A program made the position numbers and the translations under genes. DNA of 64,000 bases from Streptomyces sp. NBC_01241 (GTDB lineage Bacteria; Actinomycetota; Actinomycetes; Streptomycetales; Streptomycetaceae). Of this stretch, positions 1-8,182 are shown piece by piece; positions within the stretch are counted from its first letter, which is position 1; each line of letters opens with the position of its first letter. The DNA lies in contig NZ_CP108494.1 of assembly GCF_041435435.1 (NCBI RefSeq), forward strand, positions 6,668,501-6,732,500, written 5' to 3'. The notes under the pieces are model-generated. The model ran no database searches. It was not told the DNA's origin and worked only from the letters and a program-made list of their open reading frames with translations.

Positions 1-186
1 ATGCCGCCGAGGACGACCCAGGCTCGCCGGTCCGATGGCTGGTCATCGTGCACGCTGGTCTCCTTCGTGTGAAGCGGGCGCCACGGTTGATCGCCCTGCA
101 GCCGAAGGGCCACCGGGCCGGCCGGTCATCGCTGGATGGCTGCCTTCTCGTCGCTGCGACGTCCGGCCGGTTCGTCGGCCTAAGGT

Positions 187-723
187 GTGCGGGTGAGTCA
201 AGGTGAAGTCGGTCAGGTGATCTTGGACGAGGCTGTTGCGGATGCCCGCCTCGCGGCTTGGGAGTTCGACGGTGCGCGGGCCTGGCTGGAGGAAGCCCGC
301 CGGGATCCGATGGAGCCGCTGGCGGCCGAGGTGTGGGTCACCGACCCTGCTTTCGAGCACGTCCTGCTGGTCAAGCACCGCGTGCGCGGATGGGTGCCGC
401 CCGGCGGCAAGGTGGAGCCGGGGGAGACGCCGCGTGCGGCGGCGGTACGAGAGCTGCTGGAGGAAACCGGCCTGCGCAGCGAACTGCTGCCCGAGCCCGC
501 AGCCGTGGCGGTGCGTTCCTACCGGGCCGACTGGTCTGCGACTCTGGGCCTGTCCTATGCCGCAGTCGCCGGGCGCGACGTACCGCTCGCCGGGGAGCAG
601 AACCAGCCGGCGGCATGGTTCCGTCTGGATGCAGACTGGGACAGCGTCTTCCCCGAGGACCGCGAGCGGATCCGTGCGCACGCTCGCCGCCTTGCGGCCG
701 GCAGGGCGGTCGGCTCCCGCTGA
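187..723 (+). CDS. Nudix hydrolase
   Basis: This 178-residue protein carries a complete Nudix box at about residues 74-96: the GGKVEPGET segment, then RELLEETGL. All residues of the Gx5Ex7REUxEExGU pattern are in place, so Mg-dependent cleavage of a nucleoside diphosphate-X bond is expected; the substrate cannot be read from sequence. The first ~45 residues match nothing I recognise, and a shorter start at Met42 is possible; I kept the GTG at 187. It is convergent with the second Nudix gene, 20 bp away, at the end of the deazaguanine gene train. Confidence 0.85.
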   Translation: MRVSQGEVGQVILDEAVADARLAAWEFDGARAWLEEARRDPMEPLAAEVWVTDPAFEHVLLVKHRVRGWVPPGGKVEPGETPRAAAVRELLEETGLRSELLPEPAAVAVRSYRADWSATLGLSYAAVAGRDVPLAGEQNQPAAWFRLDADWDSVFPEDRERIRAHARRLAAGRAVGSR

Positions 724-743
724 AGTAGGCCCCTGGTCGCCGT

Positions 744-1280
744 TCACAGGACGGCCTCGATCCGGTTGAGGTCGGCCGAGGGCAGAGTGACGAGCTCCAG
801 GTCGTGCAGGAAGCGGCACCAGACCGGCTCCAGCCCGGGTTCGCGCTCGAACTCTCCATGGCTCAACGCACCGTTGGCATACGCGGCGGTGCGCAACGCG
901 TGCTGCTGCAACTGGTTGGGGTGGATCCACCGAGGCGCGCGGACCTCCCGTGCCGAGGGGCGCAGCGGTCCGGAAACCTTGGCCTCGAAGATCCACCATT
1001 GGTGGCCGACCGGGCCGCTGGGCGTGCGTCGGCAGCTGTTGGGCCGCCACCGTTCCAGCAGCAGGTGCAGGTGGGTGACGGTGAGACCGACCTCCTCGGT
1101 GACCTCGTCGCGGGCTGCTTGCTCGGGGCCGCCATGCTGGTCGACGTGGCCGGCGACCGGGGCGATTCCGGCCGGAGGAGTCGCCCGCTCGAACACCAGC
1201 AGGCCGCTCGGCGAAGAGATCAGTACCCCGACGCTTGCGTGGTCACAGAGGCGGACCCTGTTGCCGGGCGCCGGGGTCAT
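744..1280 (-). CDS. Nudix-fold protein with divergent Nudix box
   Basis: 178 residues. The box lies at about residues 44-66 (GHVDQHGGPEQAARDEVTEEVGL region, described by key residues). Glu59, Glu62, Glu63 and Gly65 are kept, but the first Glu of the consensus is Gly50 and the Arg before the catalytic Glu is Asp58, so activity may be altered. The start is fixed by an ATGA overlap with the stop of the upstream methyltransferase gene; longer in-frame upstream sequence is low-complexity shadow. It is the last gene of the minus-strand train that contains folE, queE and queD. Confidence 0.8.
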   Translation of the reverse strand: MTPAPGNRVRLCDHASVGVLISSPSGLLVFERATPPAGIAPVAGHVDQHGGPEQAARDEVTEEVGLTVTHLHLLLERWRPNSCRRTPSGPVGHQWWIFEAKVSGPLRPSAREVRAPRWIHPNQLQQHALRTAAYANGALSHGEFEREPGLEPVWCRFLHDLELVTLPSADLNRIEAVL

Positions 1281-2122
1281 GCAACGGCCTTTGGCCTTTG
1301 GGCGACGACGACGAGCCAGCTCGTCACGGTCGGGGCGTCGGGGGTGGTCATGGCGTAGGCGGCATCGAGTATCTGCATCCGTTGGGCGTGCGTGAAGCCG
1401 CCCTCGGGCCGTGCGAAAAGGGGGATGGACAGCCACGCCTTCTTCTCGGCCATGGTGCTGCGCTGGGCGGTGACCTCGGTGCCGACGACCGTCAGACCCG
1501 CCGCGGTCAGCTGCTCGGTGACTGTCTCCAGCGGCAGTTTCGGTGGCCTGTCCGCGTCGCGTGGCGGTGGGATGTATCCGTCGGTTTCGGCGGCGACTTG
1601 GCGGATGAGGGTGTTGAGGGAGGGCCCGGTGCGGGTGGAGAGTTCGTCGGGGTGCCGGACGCCGGCGAAGCCGCCGCCGATGTTGAAGACGAAGTGCCCG
1701 CCTGGGCGCAGGATGCGGGCCACGGCCGCGAACACCGCGGCGGTGTCGGTCTTCCAGATCGCGGAGTTGCACACCACGGCGTCGGCGCTGCTGGCGTGGA
1801 GGTGGTCGGCGAGCTGTTCGGCTGGGGAAGTGACCCAGGTCAGGCGGGCGTCGGTCAGGATACGGCGGCCGACACGCTGCATCGCGGCGGCGTTGTCGAC
1901 GGAGACGACCCGGGCACGGGCCGGGATCAGGTCGAGCATCGCGCGGGCGGTCGCGCCGGCGCCGCCGCAGAGGTCGACCACCAGGCTGGCGTCGGCCAGA
2001 TGGCCTCGGCGGGCGAGGTCGCGACTGGTCACGTCGTACATGGGGTGGTCGCGGGTGAAGGCATTGTATGCCTCGGCGTTGGTGTCCTCGTCCCAGCCGA
2101 GGATGGCGTCCTGGGGTGCCAT
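1277..2122 (-). CDS. class I SAM-dependent methyltransferase
   Basis: 281 residues. A class I Rossmann methyltransferase is supported by motif I VVDLCGGAGATA at about residues 48-59, an acidic residue after strand 2 (VVSVDNAAAM) and a motif-IV-like VVCNSAIWK, followed by the LRPGGHFVFNIGGG segment typical of the family. The target is unknown. The gene overlaps the downstream Nudix gene by 4 bp and follows the DUF2797 gene after 59 bp, so it is part of the same transcription unit. A role in methylating a deazaguanine nucleoside is only an inference from context. Confidence 0.85.
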   Translation of the reverse strand: MAPQDAILGWDEDTNAEAYNAFTRDHPMYDVTSRDLARRGHLADASLVVDLCGGAGATARAMLDLIPARARVVSVDNAAAMQRVGRRILTDARLTWVTSPAEQLADHLHASSADAVVCNSAIWKTDTAAVFAAVARILRPGGHFVFNIGGGFAGVRHPDELSTRTGPSLNTLIRQVAAETDGYIPPPRDADRPPKLPLETVTEQLTAAGLTVVGTEVTAQRSTMAEKKAWLSIPLFARPEGGFTHAQRMQILDAAYAMTTPDAPTVTSWLVVVAQRPKAVA

Positions 2123-2181
2123 GTTGCTGTGGCCTCGCTTCTCAGGGCGGCCCGGCAGTGCAGGCCGGGGATTCGGGCAGG

Positions 2182-3111
2182 TCAGAAGAGCGTGGACTGT
2201 ACGGCGGTGGGCGGTGAGGAGAACTGGGCGCCGAGGACGATGCGCCGGCCCTTGAGGGTGCCGAGGTCGAGCAGGTAGGGCAGTTGTTCACCGTCGCCGT
2301 CGAGGGTGGCGAGGATTTGGGAGCCGAGGCAGGAGAGCACCGTCAGCCCGTGCTCACCGGAGCGCGGATCGTGCGGGTACAAGGCGCGCCCGGTCTCCGG
2401 CGTCCGCAGCAGGTCGCCTTCGCCGGGCGGTGTCCACGGCTCCGGCACAGCCGGGACGTTCAGGCCGTTCAGGGCCTCGGTGGCGCGGTCGAGATGGTGC
2501 TGATGGGCGGCGCGGGCCGGGGCGAGGTCGCGCATCTCGGCCAGGGCCGTCAGCTTGGCCGCGGCGCGCACGCTCTGCGTCAAACTGAGGTGGCGGGTGA
2601 GGGCATCCTCCAGGAACCGCACGGCGCGGCCGTCAGCACTCCGGCCGAGATAGGTGGCGATCAGGGCACCCTGCTCGTCGAGGCGGGAGCGCTTACGGGG
2701 TTCGGCCGCGGTGCCGATCTTGGTGGTGCCGTCGGCGAACGTCGCCAGGTACAGCCAGTGCGGCTGGGCCATGTACGCCGCCAGGGAGTCGGGAACGTGC
2801 CCGCCGGAGTGGAACCGGTGGGCGAATCGGAAGTCGTCCCGGCCGGTGCAGGCCGCGCACTGTCCGCCGGTCTCGGCCGGGGCCCGGTCAGGGCAGGCGA
2901 CGGCCTCGACGCGGACGCGGTCGGCGAACCGGTACCGGCCGGTGCACCACCGGCCGGTGCCGCTCACCTGGTAACCCAGGCGCCTGCCCGTGACCGGGGC
3001 ATAGACAAGCGGTCCGCCGGTCACGGGGACGAGCAGAAGACGGGGGCCTCCACTCGCCCAGGTGACGCCGTGGCAGACGTATGTCCCGCTGGCGGGCAGG
3101 GCCTGGTCCAT
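2182..3111 (-). CDS. DUF2797-like protein
   Basis: 309 residues of unknown function. The middle part matches my memory of the DUF2797 pattern: LYLATFADGTTKIG, then a basic PRKRSRLDEQGA stretch and an RFLEDALTRHL helix. A Cys pair (CAAC) with an earlier Cys (VACPD) could bind a metal. DUF2797 proteins resemble GIY-YIG-like folds with a KVG/KIG strand, but no catalytic role is established. It sits between the kinase-like gene and the methyltransferase, 36 bp downstream of the former. A profile search would settle the family assignment. Confidence 0.7.
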   Translation of the reverse strand: MDQALPASGTYVCHGVTWASGGPRLLLVPVTGGPLVYAPVTGRRLGYQVSGTGRWCTGRYRFADRVRVEAVACPDRAPAETGGQCAACTGRDDFRFAHRFHSGGHVPDSLAAYMAQPHWLYLATFADGTTKIGTAAEPRKRSRLDEQGALIATYLGRSADGRAVRFLEDALTRHLSLTQSVRAAAKLTALAEMRDLAPARAAHQHHLDRATEALNGLNVPAVPEPWTPPGEGDLLRTPETGRALYPHDPRSGEHGLTVLSCLGSQILATLDGDGEQLPYLLDLGTLKGRRIVLGAQFSSPPTAVQSTLF

Positions 3112-3147
3112 AGTGCGTTCCTTGTCGATCGGGAAGGGAGGGCCGGG

Positions 3148-3840
3148 TCAGACGGTCAGGTGCAGACGGTCGGCCAGGGCAGCGGCGGCGGCCTTGAAGA
3201 CTTGGTCGCGGTCCAACGGAGCGACGTCCAACATCAACCAGGCACCCTCCGTCGCCTGATCGCGCATCTGGTCCAGGACGGTGTCCTGGTAGCGGACGAA
3301 GTCCTCGTCACCGCCGCCGGCGTGGCCGGCCTCCAGGGATGTGAACGAGCCCTTGCGGACGAGAGCCTCGCGGGCACCGATGTTCAGGAAGAACACCAGG
3401 CCCGGCTTCGACAGATGCGCGAAGACCTGCTCGCACAGGCGGGAGGAGACCTCGGGGTTGACCGCGTACCGGGCGAGGATCTTGTGGTGCGCGTTGTCGA
3501 GGATCACGTGGGTGCCCGCGGCGAGGGCCGGCTGGATGACGAGGCGGTCCTGCAGGGTGTACCAGGAGGCCAGGGCCAGCAGCCAGTAGTGGTCGCCGCA
3601 TGCTTGGGCGACGCGTGCGTCGCGCCGGTAGACCAGCTCGTTGAGGCGGTCGAGGTAGGCGGACAGCTCCGGGTCCTGGGGGACGACGACGCTGTGCTTG
3701 CCGATGAGAACTGCCGTGTGGCCAGCGTCGTTCAGGGCCTGGTGCAGGCGGGCGGCGAGGGTGGATTTCCCGGCCCCGTCACCGCCGACGAAGGTGATCA
3801 GCTTCCCGGCTTCGGTAGTGGTCGGCGCGCTCGCCGTCAT
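3148..3840 (-). CDS. thymidylate-kinase-like P-loop kinase
   Basis: 230 residues. A canonical Walker A, GGDGAGKST, lies near residues 19-27, with the fold order of thymidylate kinases: P-loop, an LID-adjacent helix, then VILDNAHHKILARY where dTMP kinases have DRY. The usual D-R-Y substrate signature is thus changed, which suggests a different nucleotide or nucleoside as substrate. The start overlaps the stop of the phosphorylase-like gene (ATGA). Within this operon the likely job is phosphorylating a nucleoside released or built by its neighbours; that is inference. Confidence 0.8.
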   Translation of the reverse strand: MTASAPTTTEAGKLITFVGGDGAGKSTLAARLHQALNDAGHTAVLIGKHSVVVPQDPELSAYLDRLNELVYRRDARVAQACGDHYWLLALASWYTLQDRLVIQPALAAGTHVILDNAHHKILARYAVNPEVSSRLCEQVFAHLSKPGLVFFLNIGAREALVRKGSFTSLEAGHAGGGDEDFVRYQDTVLDQMRDQATEGAWLMLDVAPLDRDQVFKAAAAALADRLHLTV

Positions 3841-4916
3841 CGGGACACTCCCAGGGTGTGGGCCGCGCCGGCGGTAAGGCGGCCGGTGATGATGGTGCGG
3901 ATGCGGTCCACCAGCACGGCCCGCTGGCGCAGGACGTCGCCGTGCCGCTCATTGGACAGGTCAGCGGGATAGTGGGTGGCGAGGTTGTTGGAAATGACGT
4001 GGAGGTAGCCGAATCTGATCCCCGCCTGGCGCGCCGCCGCCCCCATGGGACCGATCTCCGGGTCGACGAAGGCGTACGAGGCGGTGTGCTGGTTAAGCCA
4101 GTCGCGGTTCTCCAGCAGGATCGACGGGGAGGAAACGTGCAGGCCGCTGCGCACCCCGTCGTGGGCGGCGGCGTAGTCGCCGAAGAAGTCGTCCCAGGTC
4201 ACCATCTCCCCGCGTACCAGGCTGGTGTTGCCGGTCGCCAGCCAGGCGTTCGGTTCGACGCCGGGGGCCAGCGATCCGACCTTGCCGACGTAGACGACGT
4301 CGCCTGCGCCGAGTTCGGCCAGGCGCGCGACGACGCGTCCCGCTACGTCTCCCCAGATGCTGTGGAGGAACCCGAGGTAGACCACGCGACGGCCCGCGAC
4401 CTCGGTGCGCTGCCAGGCGTAGCCGGGCCCGCGGGTCCACACTCCGTTCGCCGGAGCGAGGTACTGAAGGCCCCAGCCGACGATCACCAGGTCGCCGTCC
4501 AGCTCCAGGTCGAGCGCGTTGAGCGCCGTTCGGCACTCCTCCTGCTCGGGCGGCTGATAGGTGACGGTGCCGGCCGGGCGGCCGGTCATGGCCAGGTACG
4601 TGGCGATGATCAGGGCGTAGTGCTGGACGTAGTCGGCACCGGGGAACGCCTTGACGACGAGGTCACGGCCGTGGACCTCTGCGGTGGGCCGCTCGATGTT
4701 GAACAGCTTCCCGGTCTTCTCGTACCGGGAGACCACCGCCGCGCGGTCATAGCCGCCGACGACGCGGATGCTGTCCCAGCCCTGGTCCTGGATGAGGTGG
4801 TGGACCTTGATCTCCAGGTAGCGCAGCAGCCTCGCCTGGGTCATGGTGTGCCCGGCCGGGTCGATCGGGGCGGCGCGCAGGAGCCCAGGGGCGGGGTCGG
4901 CCAGTAACGGGGTCAT
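3837..4916 (-). CDS. nucleoside-phosphorylase-superfamily-like protein
   Basis: 359 residues, with the start fixed by ATGA coupling to the TGT-like gene. The C-terminal two thirds resemble the PNP/UDP phosphorylase fold: VYVGKVGSLAP corresponds to the family glycine-rich phosphate loop, and FVDPEIGPMGAAARQAG followed by YLHVISNN corresponds to the substrate Glu/Met region and following strand. The N-terminal ~90 residues are not recognised. Such enzymes swap base and phosphate on N-glycosides. Next to a TGT-like protein and a deazaguanine pathway, it may act on a 7-deazapurine nucleoside. Similarity is by eye, so the family call is moderate. Confidence 0.65.
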   Translation of the reverse strand: MTPLLADPAPGLLRAAPIDPAGHTMTQARLLRYLEIKVHHLIQDQGWDSIRVVGGYDRAAVVSRYEKTGKLFNIERPTAEVHGRDLVVKAFPGADYVQHYALIIATYLAMTGRPAGTVTYQPPEQEECRTALNALDLELDGDLVIVGWGLQYLAPANGVWTRGPGYAWQRTEVAGRRVVYLGFLHSIWGDVAGRVVARLAELGAGDVVYVGKVGSLAPGVEPNAWLATGNTSLVRGEMVTWDDFFGDYAAAHDGVRSGLHVSSPSILLENRDWLNQHTASYAFVDPEIGPMGAAARQAGIRFGYLHVISNNLATHYPADLSNERHGDVLRQRAVLVDRIRTIITGRLTAGAAHTLGVSR

Positions 4917-5740
4917 CGGTGCTCCTCGGCGATCGTGACGGTGCTGCCGGCCGCCGAGCGGACGACGCAGATGTTCTTCCGGATGAGGTCGAACCGGTCC
5001 ACGGGGATCGGACCGAGCTTCTCGATCCGGGGAGTGGAGGGCTTCTCGTACGGCCCTTCGGGCCGCAGGGCGAAGCCCATCGCGCCGAGGATGACCGGGG
5101 CCGCGCCGTCCACGGAGGAGATCCACTCGTGCTCGCGCTGCTCGATCAGCTCCAGGTGCCCGGTCCGGCCCAGACCGAGCAGCCGGTAGACGAGAAGATC
5201 GTCAACCAGGCCGTGCTCCTGCAGGTAGGCGGTGGCCAACCAGCGGGTGCGGCACAACTGCTCGTCGGGATCCGGTCGACGCGAGGCCGGCAGGGCAATG
5301 GCACCGGCCCAGTCGCTGGTCACGAAGGCGTCGTAGGTGCGCAGCCACTCGTCATCGTCCGCGGCATGCAGCACCGCGCACAGCCGGAATGCGTCACCGG
5401 ACAGCTCCCGGATCTCTCTCGCGGCCTTCTCGCTCGCCTTCAGGGTCGCGGCCCCGTCCCGCATGACGTCCGGCAGGATGATCTCCCTCGCGGACACCGC
5501 CAGCGCGGCTTCGACAAGGCTTTCCGCCGGCAGGGCGTAGCCGAGGTCGAAGAGCCCGTTGTCGACGATGATCTCGGCTCCGCGCTCGGCCTCGCGAGCG
5601 AAGAAGGCCCGGTAGGTCTCGTCGGACAGCACGTGCTGGGCACCCACGTGATGGACGCGGGCCGGCTCCTGGGCGACGAAGTGCTCCAGGTAGGGAGGTG
5701 GAGCGATGACGGAGAAGTCGATGCCCTCGGTGGTGATCAC
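4913..5740 (-). CDS. TGT/DpdA-like transglycosylase
   Basis: 275 residues, starting at a GTG that overlaps the folE stop (GTGA). Features of the tRNA-guanine transglycosylase barrel, especially the DpdA DNA-modifying branch, are visible: an Asp in IIVDNGLFDLG, a second Asp in EIILPDVMRDG, the LLGLGRTGHLEL segment and an SSVDGAAPVILGAMG segment corresponding to the family SxDTxxP region. The three-cysteine zinc site of canonical bacterial TGT is absent and the protein is about 100 residues shorter. Known relatives exchange guanine in tRNA or DNA for a 7-deazaguanine; here the polymer or nucleoside acted on is unknown. Could also be a smaller nucleoside-specific member. Confidence 0.65.
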   Translation of the reverse strand: MITTEGIDFSVIAPPPYLEHFVAQEPARVHHVGAQHVLSDETYRAFFAREAERGAEIIVDNGLFDLGYALPAESLVEAALAVSAREIILPDVMRDGAATLKASEKAAREIRELSGDAFRLCAVLHAADDDEWLRTYDAFVTSDWAGAIALPASRRPDPDEQLCRTRWLATAYLQEHGLVDDLLVYRLLGLGRTGHLELIEQREHEWISSVDGAAPVILGAMGFALRPEGPYEKPSTPRIEKLGPIPVDRFDLIRKNICVVRSAAGSTVTIAEEHR

Positions 5741-6369
5741 GGCGCACCCCACAGCCCGGTGGTGAGGGTGAGGAACTGCTGGGAAAGGACGGGGTCGGTG
5801 CCGAAGCGCCCGCCCGAGTACACCGTGGTGGTGCGGGCCTCCTCCATCCGGACGCCCCGCATGCTCATGCACAAGTGCACACCGCGCACCGCGACGGCGA
5901 CGTTCTCGTGTCCGATCACGCCGCCCAGGTATTCGGCGACCTGGCGGGTGAAGCGTTCCTGAACCTGCAGTCGGCCGGCGAAGTGCTGGGCGATCCGCCC
6001 GAACTTCGACAGGCCCACCACCTCGCCGTCCGGCACGTATCCAGCCGTGACCTGCAAGTTCATGGGCAGCATGTGGTGCTCGCAGAGCGACCACACACTC
6101 ATGCCGCCCACGATGACCAGCTGACCACCCAGCTTGGACTCGGTGAAGCAGGTGGCCGTTGCGGCGCTGTCCGAGGACAGGAAGGCGTTCCACCATGCCG
6201 CGACGCGGTCCGGGGTTCCGGCCAGTCCCTCGCGGGCGGGGTCCTCGCCCAGCTCGACCAGGAGCTGGTGGATCAGACCGGCGACCCGGCCGGTGTCGAT
6301 GACCGCAGCGGGCTGCCCGGGGATGGCGGCGGTCGGCGCCGCTGCCGGGCTGGCGATAGAGGTCGTCAT
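5737..6369 (-). CDS. folE: GTP cyclohydrolase I
   Basis: 210 residues, close to the usual size. The zinc site is visible as Cys96 and His99 in SLCEHHMLP and Cys167 in HLCMSMRGV; the GLSKFGRI and RLQVQERFT segments are those of FolE. The enzyme turns GTP into 7,8-dihydroneopterin triphosphate, which QueD uses. A Streptomyces genome normally has a separate housekeeping folE for folate, so this copy inside an operon with queD and queE is most likely dedicated to 7-deazaguanine synthesis. The gene follows queE after 61 bp and is coupled to the TGT-like gene. Confidence 0.95.
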   Translation of the reverse strand: MTTSIASPAAAPTAAIPGQPAAVIDTGRVAGLIHQLLVELGEDPAREGLAGTPDRVAAWWNAFLSSDSAATATCFTESKLGGQLVIVGGMSVWSLCEHHMLPMNLQVTAGYVPDGEVVGLSKFGRIAQHFAGRLQVQERFTRQVAEYLGGVIGHENVAVAVRGVHLCMSMRGVRMEEARTTTVYSGGRFGTDPVLSQQFLTLTTGLWGAP

Positions 6370-6430
6370 GGGCGTCTCTCGTTTCCGGGGACTGGGGAAC
6401 GAACGGATGGTGGCGTGGCCGCGCGTGCGG

Positions 6431-7177
6431 TCAGCGGCCCCGGGTGTCCGCGAAGGCCAACACGTGGAGCCGGGTGGTGAAGTGCCAGTGCCGGGCCGCG
6501 ACCGCGTCGGCGAGGACCCGGGTGGTCGCGGTGATCGCCTCGGGGGTGGTGCCCTCCGGCATCACCCACACCGGCGCGAGCCGGTGGGCGTCGGCCAGCT
6601 CGGCGATCCGGTCGAGGTCGGCCATCGTGGAAGCGACGAACTTGAACGCCGCCCGTCTGGAGGCCACGAACGCCTCCAGCGCGGCTGGCACGATGCTCTT
6701 GGCCTCGGTCACACCGAAGCTGGCGAGCTTGGGCGAGACGTTGAACCGAACTCCGTCGGCAACCAGTTCAAGAGCGGGCGCGAGGGTGCCGTTCGTCTCG
6801 AACTCGATCCGCTTGCCCGCGGCTATCAGCCCCAGGACGAGAGGCACCAGCCGCGTCTGCTGAATCAGCGGCTCGCCGCCGGTGATCACGACCAGCTCGA
6901 CCGGCGACGACGCGGTCCAGGCCACCAGGTCCGCAACGGTCCTCTTCGTTGACTCTTTGCGCGGATCGAACTGCGACCAGTCCCAGGTGTACTTCGTGTC
7001 GCATTTCGTGCAGGTGAGGTTGCACCGGGACAGGCGGATGAACAGCGCCGGGTGCCCGCAACTCGGGCCCTCGCCTTGGAAGGTCGGCACCTCGACGCCG
7101 AAACATTCCGCGACGATCAGGCGGGATCCGCCTTTGTCAGCCGTCGGTTCGAGGCTGATCGGCTCGGATGCGGTCAT
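6431..7177 (-). CDS. queE: 7-carboxy-7-deazaguanine synthase (radical SAM)
   Basis: 248 residues. The radical SAM cluster is Cys52-x3-Cys56-x2-Cys59 (CNLTCTKCDTKYTWD), preceded by the PTFQGEGPSCG segment and followed by VVITGGEPL, which binds SAM. This is the QueE/ToyC signature. The enzyme rearranges 6-carboxytetrahydropterin to 7-carboxy-7-deazaguanine (CDG). The start overlaps the queD stop by ATGA. No QueC, which would convert CDG to preQ0, is encoded in this window, so either CDG itself is used or QueC is elsewhere. Confidence 0.95.
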   Translation of the reverse strand: MTASEPISLEPTADKGGSRLIVAECFGVEVPTFQGEGPSCGHPALFIRLSRCNLTCTKCDTKYTWDWSQFDPRKESTKRTVADLVAWTASSPVELVVITGGEPLIQQTRLVPLVLGLIAAGKRIEFETNGTLAPALELVADGVRFNVSPKLASFGVTEAKSIVPAALEAFVASRRAAFKFVASTMADLDRIAELADAHRLAPVWVMPEGTTPEAITATTRVLADAVAARHWHFTTRLHVLAFADTRGR

Positions 7178-7584
7178 TGCCCCTCCACGTCGAAGCGGGC
7201 CCAGCTGCCCTGGGTCTCTCTGACCAAAACGGCGACCAGGCGGCCAGGGATGGCGGGCTGAAGGTTCTGGATGAAGAAGCCAGCCAGGAACTGGGCCAGG
7301 CGCTCCGAGGTCGGCTCGAACGGAAGAATCTCGTGGAGGTTGCGATGATCGAGTTCGTTGTTCAGGAATTCCTTGAACGGGCCGAGTGCCCCGAAGTCCG
7401 TGACGAAGCCGGGCCCCTCCAGCGAGGGGGCGGTGACGATGACCTCGACCTCGTAGCTGTGCCCGTGCTGGCGGGAGCACTTGTGCTCGTCCGGCAGCCC
7501 GGGAAGCCGGTGGCCAGCCTCGAAGCCGAACCTCTTACCGATGGTGAAATCGCCAGACGGTAGCGGAACAGAACTGAAGTCCAT
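7174..7584 (-). CDS. queD: 6-carboxytetrahydropterin synthase
   Basis: 136 residues. Zinc-binding His25 (FEAGHRL) and His40/His42 (HGHSYEVEV) are present, with catalytic Cys36 four residues before the latter pair and a DHRNLHE segment near residue 85. This is the QueD/PTPS-type T-fold. It converts dihydroneopterin triphosphate to 6-carboxy-5,6,7,8-tetrahydropterin. The ATG at 7584 is preceded by AAAGGA at the right spacing; the longer in-frame reading upstream has no support. First of the folE-queE-queD block in transcription order. Confidence 0.93.
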   Translation of the reverse strand: MDFSSVPLPSGDFTIGKRFGFEAGHRLPGLPDEHKCSRQHGHSYEVEVIVTAPSLEGPGFVTDFGALGPFKEFLNNELDHRNLHEILPFEPTSERLAQFLAGFFIQNLQPAIPGRLVAVLVRETQGSWARFDVEGQ

Positions 7585-7643
7585 CAGATTCCTTTGCGAG
7601 TTGAGGGCGAGACTGCCTCGGGCTCGATGAGGGAGCCTCTTCT

Positions 7644-8111
7644 TCAAGCAGCTGCCGGGTGTTCGTGCAAGTGGGCTTGCGCGGCCTGGTCCAACATCCG
7701 GGTGAAGTGTTCGGCCCGCTTGTCTCCTTCGGCCTCCTGGGCGCGGAGGTCGCCGAAGTGCTTCCAGTACCGGCGGCTGACTTCGCTTTTCATGATCCAC
7801 GCGGCGAAGAAGGGCAGGCGCCCCTTCGGGACGAAGCCGAGGCGGTCGCGCAGGCTGAACATGCAGAGGAGCCGGTTGGTCGACATGAGCCGCATGTACT
7901 CCTCGGTCTCCATGCCCTCGGGCTTCCAGATCTCGGCAAGGTCAGGACTGGTGGACATCTGCGACAGCCAGTCGATCTGGTTGCCCGCGAGGAGTGCCTC
8001 GTTCCGTTCGGCCTGGTGCCGCGCGTCCTGCCGGAGCCGGGCAGTTCCGACCACGGCGATCGCGAGGGAGACTGCGGCGCCGGCAGCGAGAACGGCGGTG
8101 GTGAGCTTCAT
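7644..8111 (-). CDS. DUF6082-like membrane-anchored protein
   Basis: 155 residues of unknown function. One hydrophobic segment at residues 3-24 suggests an N-terminal membrane anchor, with the soluble remainder rich in Trp, Arg and Met (EYMRLMSTNRLLCMFSLRD, AAWIMKSEVSRRYW). This layout matches the actinobacterial DUF6082 family as I know it. A GAGG ribosome-binding site lies four bases before the ATG. It lies 59 bp upstream of queD on the same strand, so co-transcription is likely, but nothing links it to the deazaguanine chemistry. Confidence 0.75.
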   Translation of the reverse strand: MKLTTAVLAAGAAVSLAIAVVGTARLRQDARHQAERNEALLAGNQIDWLSQMSTSPDLAEIWKPEGMETEEYMRLMSTNRLLCMFSLRDRLGFVPKGRLPFFAAWIMKSEVSRRYWKHFGDLRAQEAEGDKRAEHFTRMLDQAAQAHLHEHPAAA

Positions 8112-8182
8112 ACCTCAACGGTCCTTTTCAGGTAGGGATCGGTGGGTTGGTCGGATCGGTGGAGTGGGCGGGGCTTGCTGGG

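Noticed and set aside
1..186. Partial gene at the left edge
   Set aside because: One plus-strand frame stays open from the edge to about base 210 but has no recognisable domain or codon pattern that I trust.
2284..3972. A 562-codon plus-strand frame
   Set aside because: It is the antisense of the DUF2797 and kinase-like genes; composition is that of a high-GC shadow frame.
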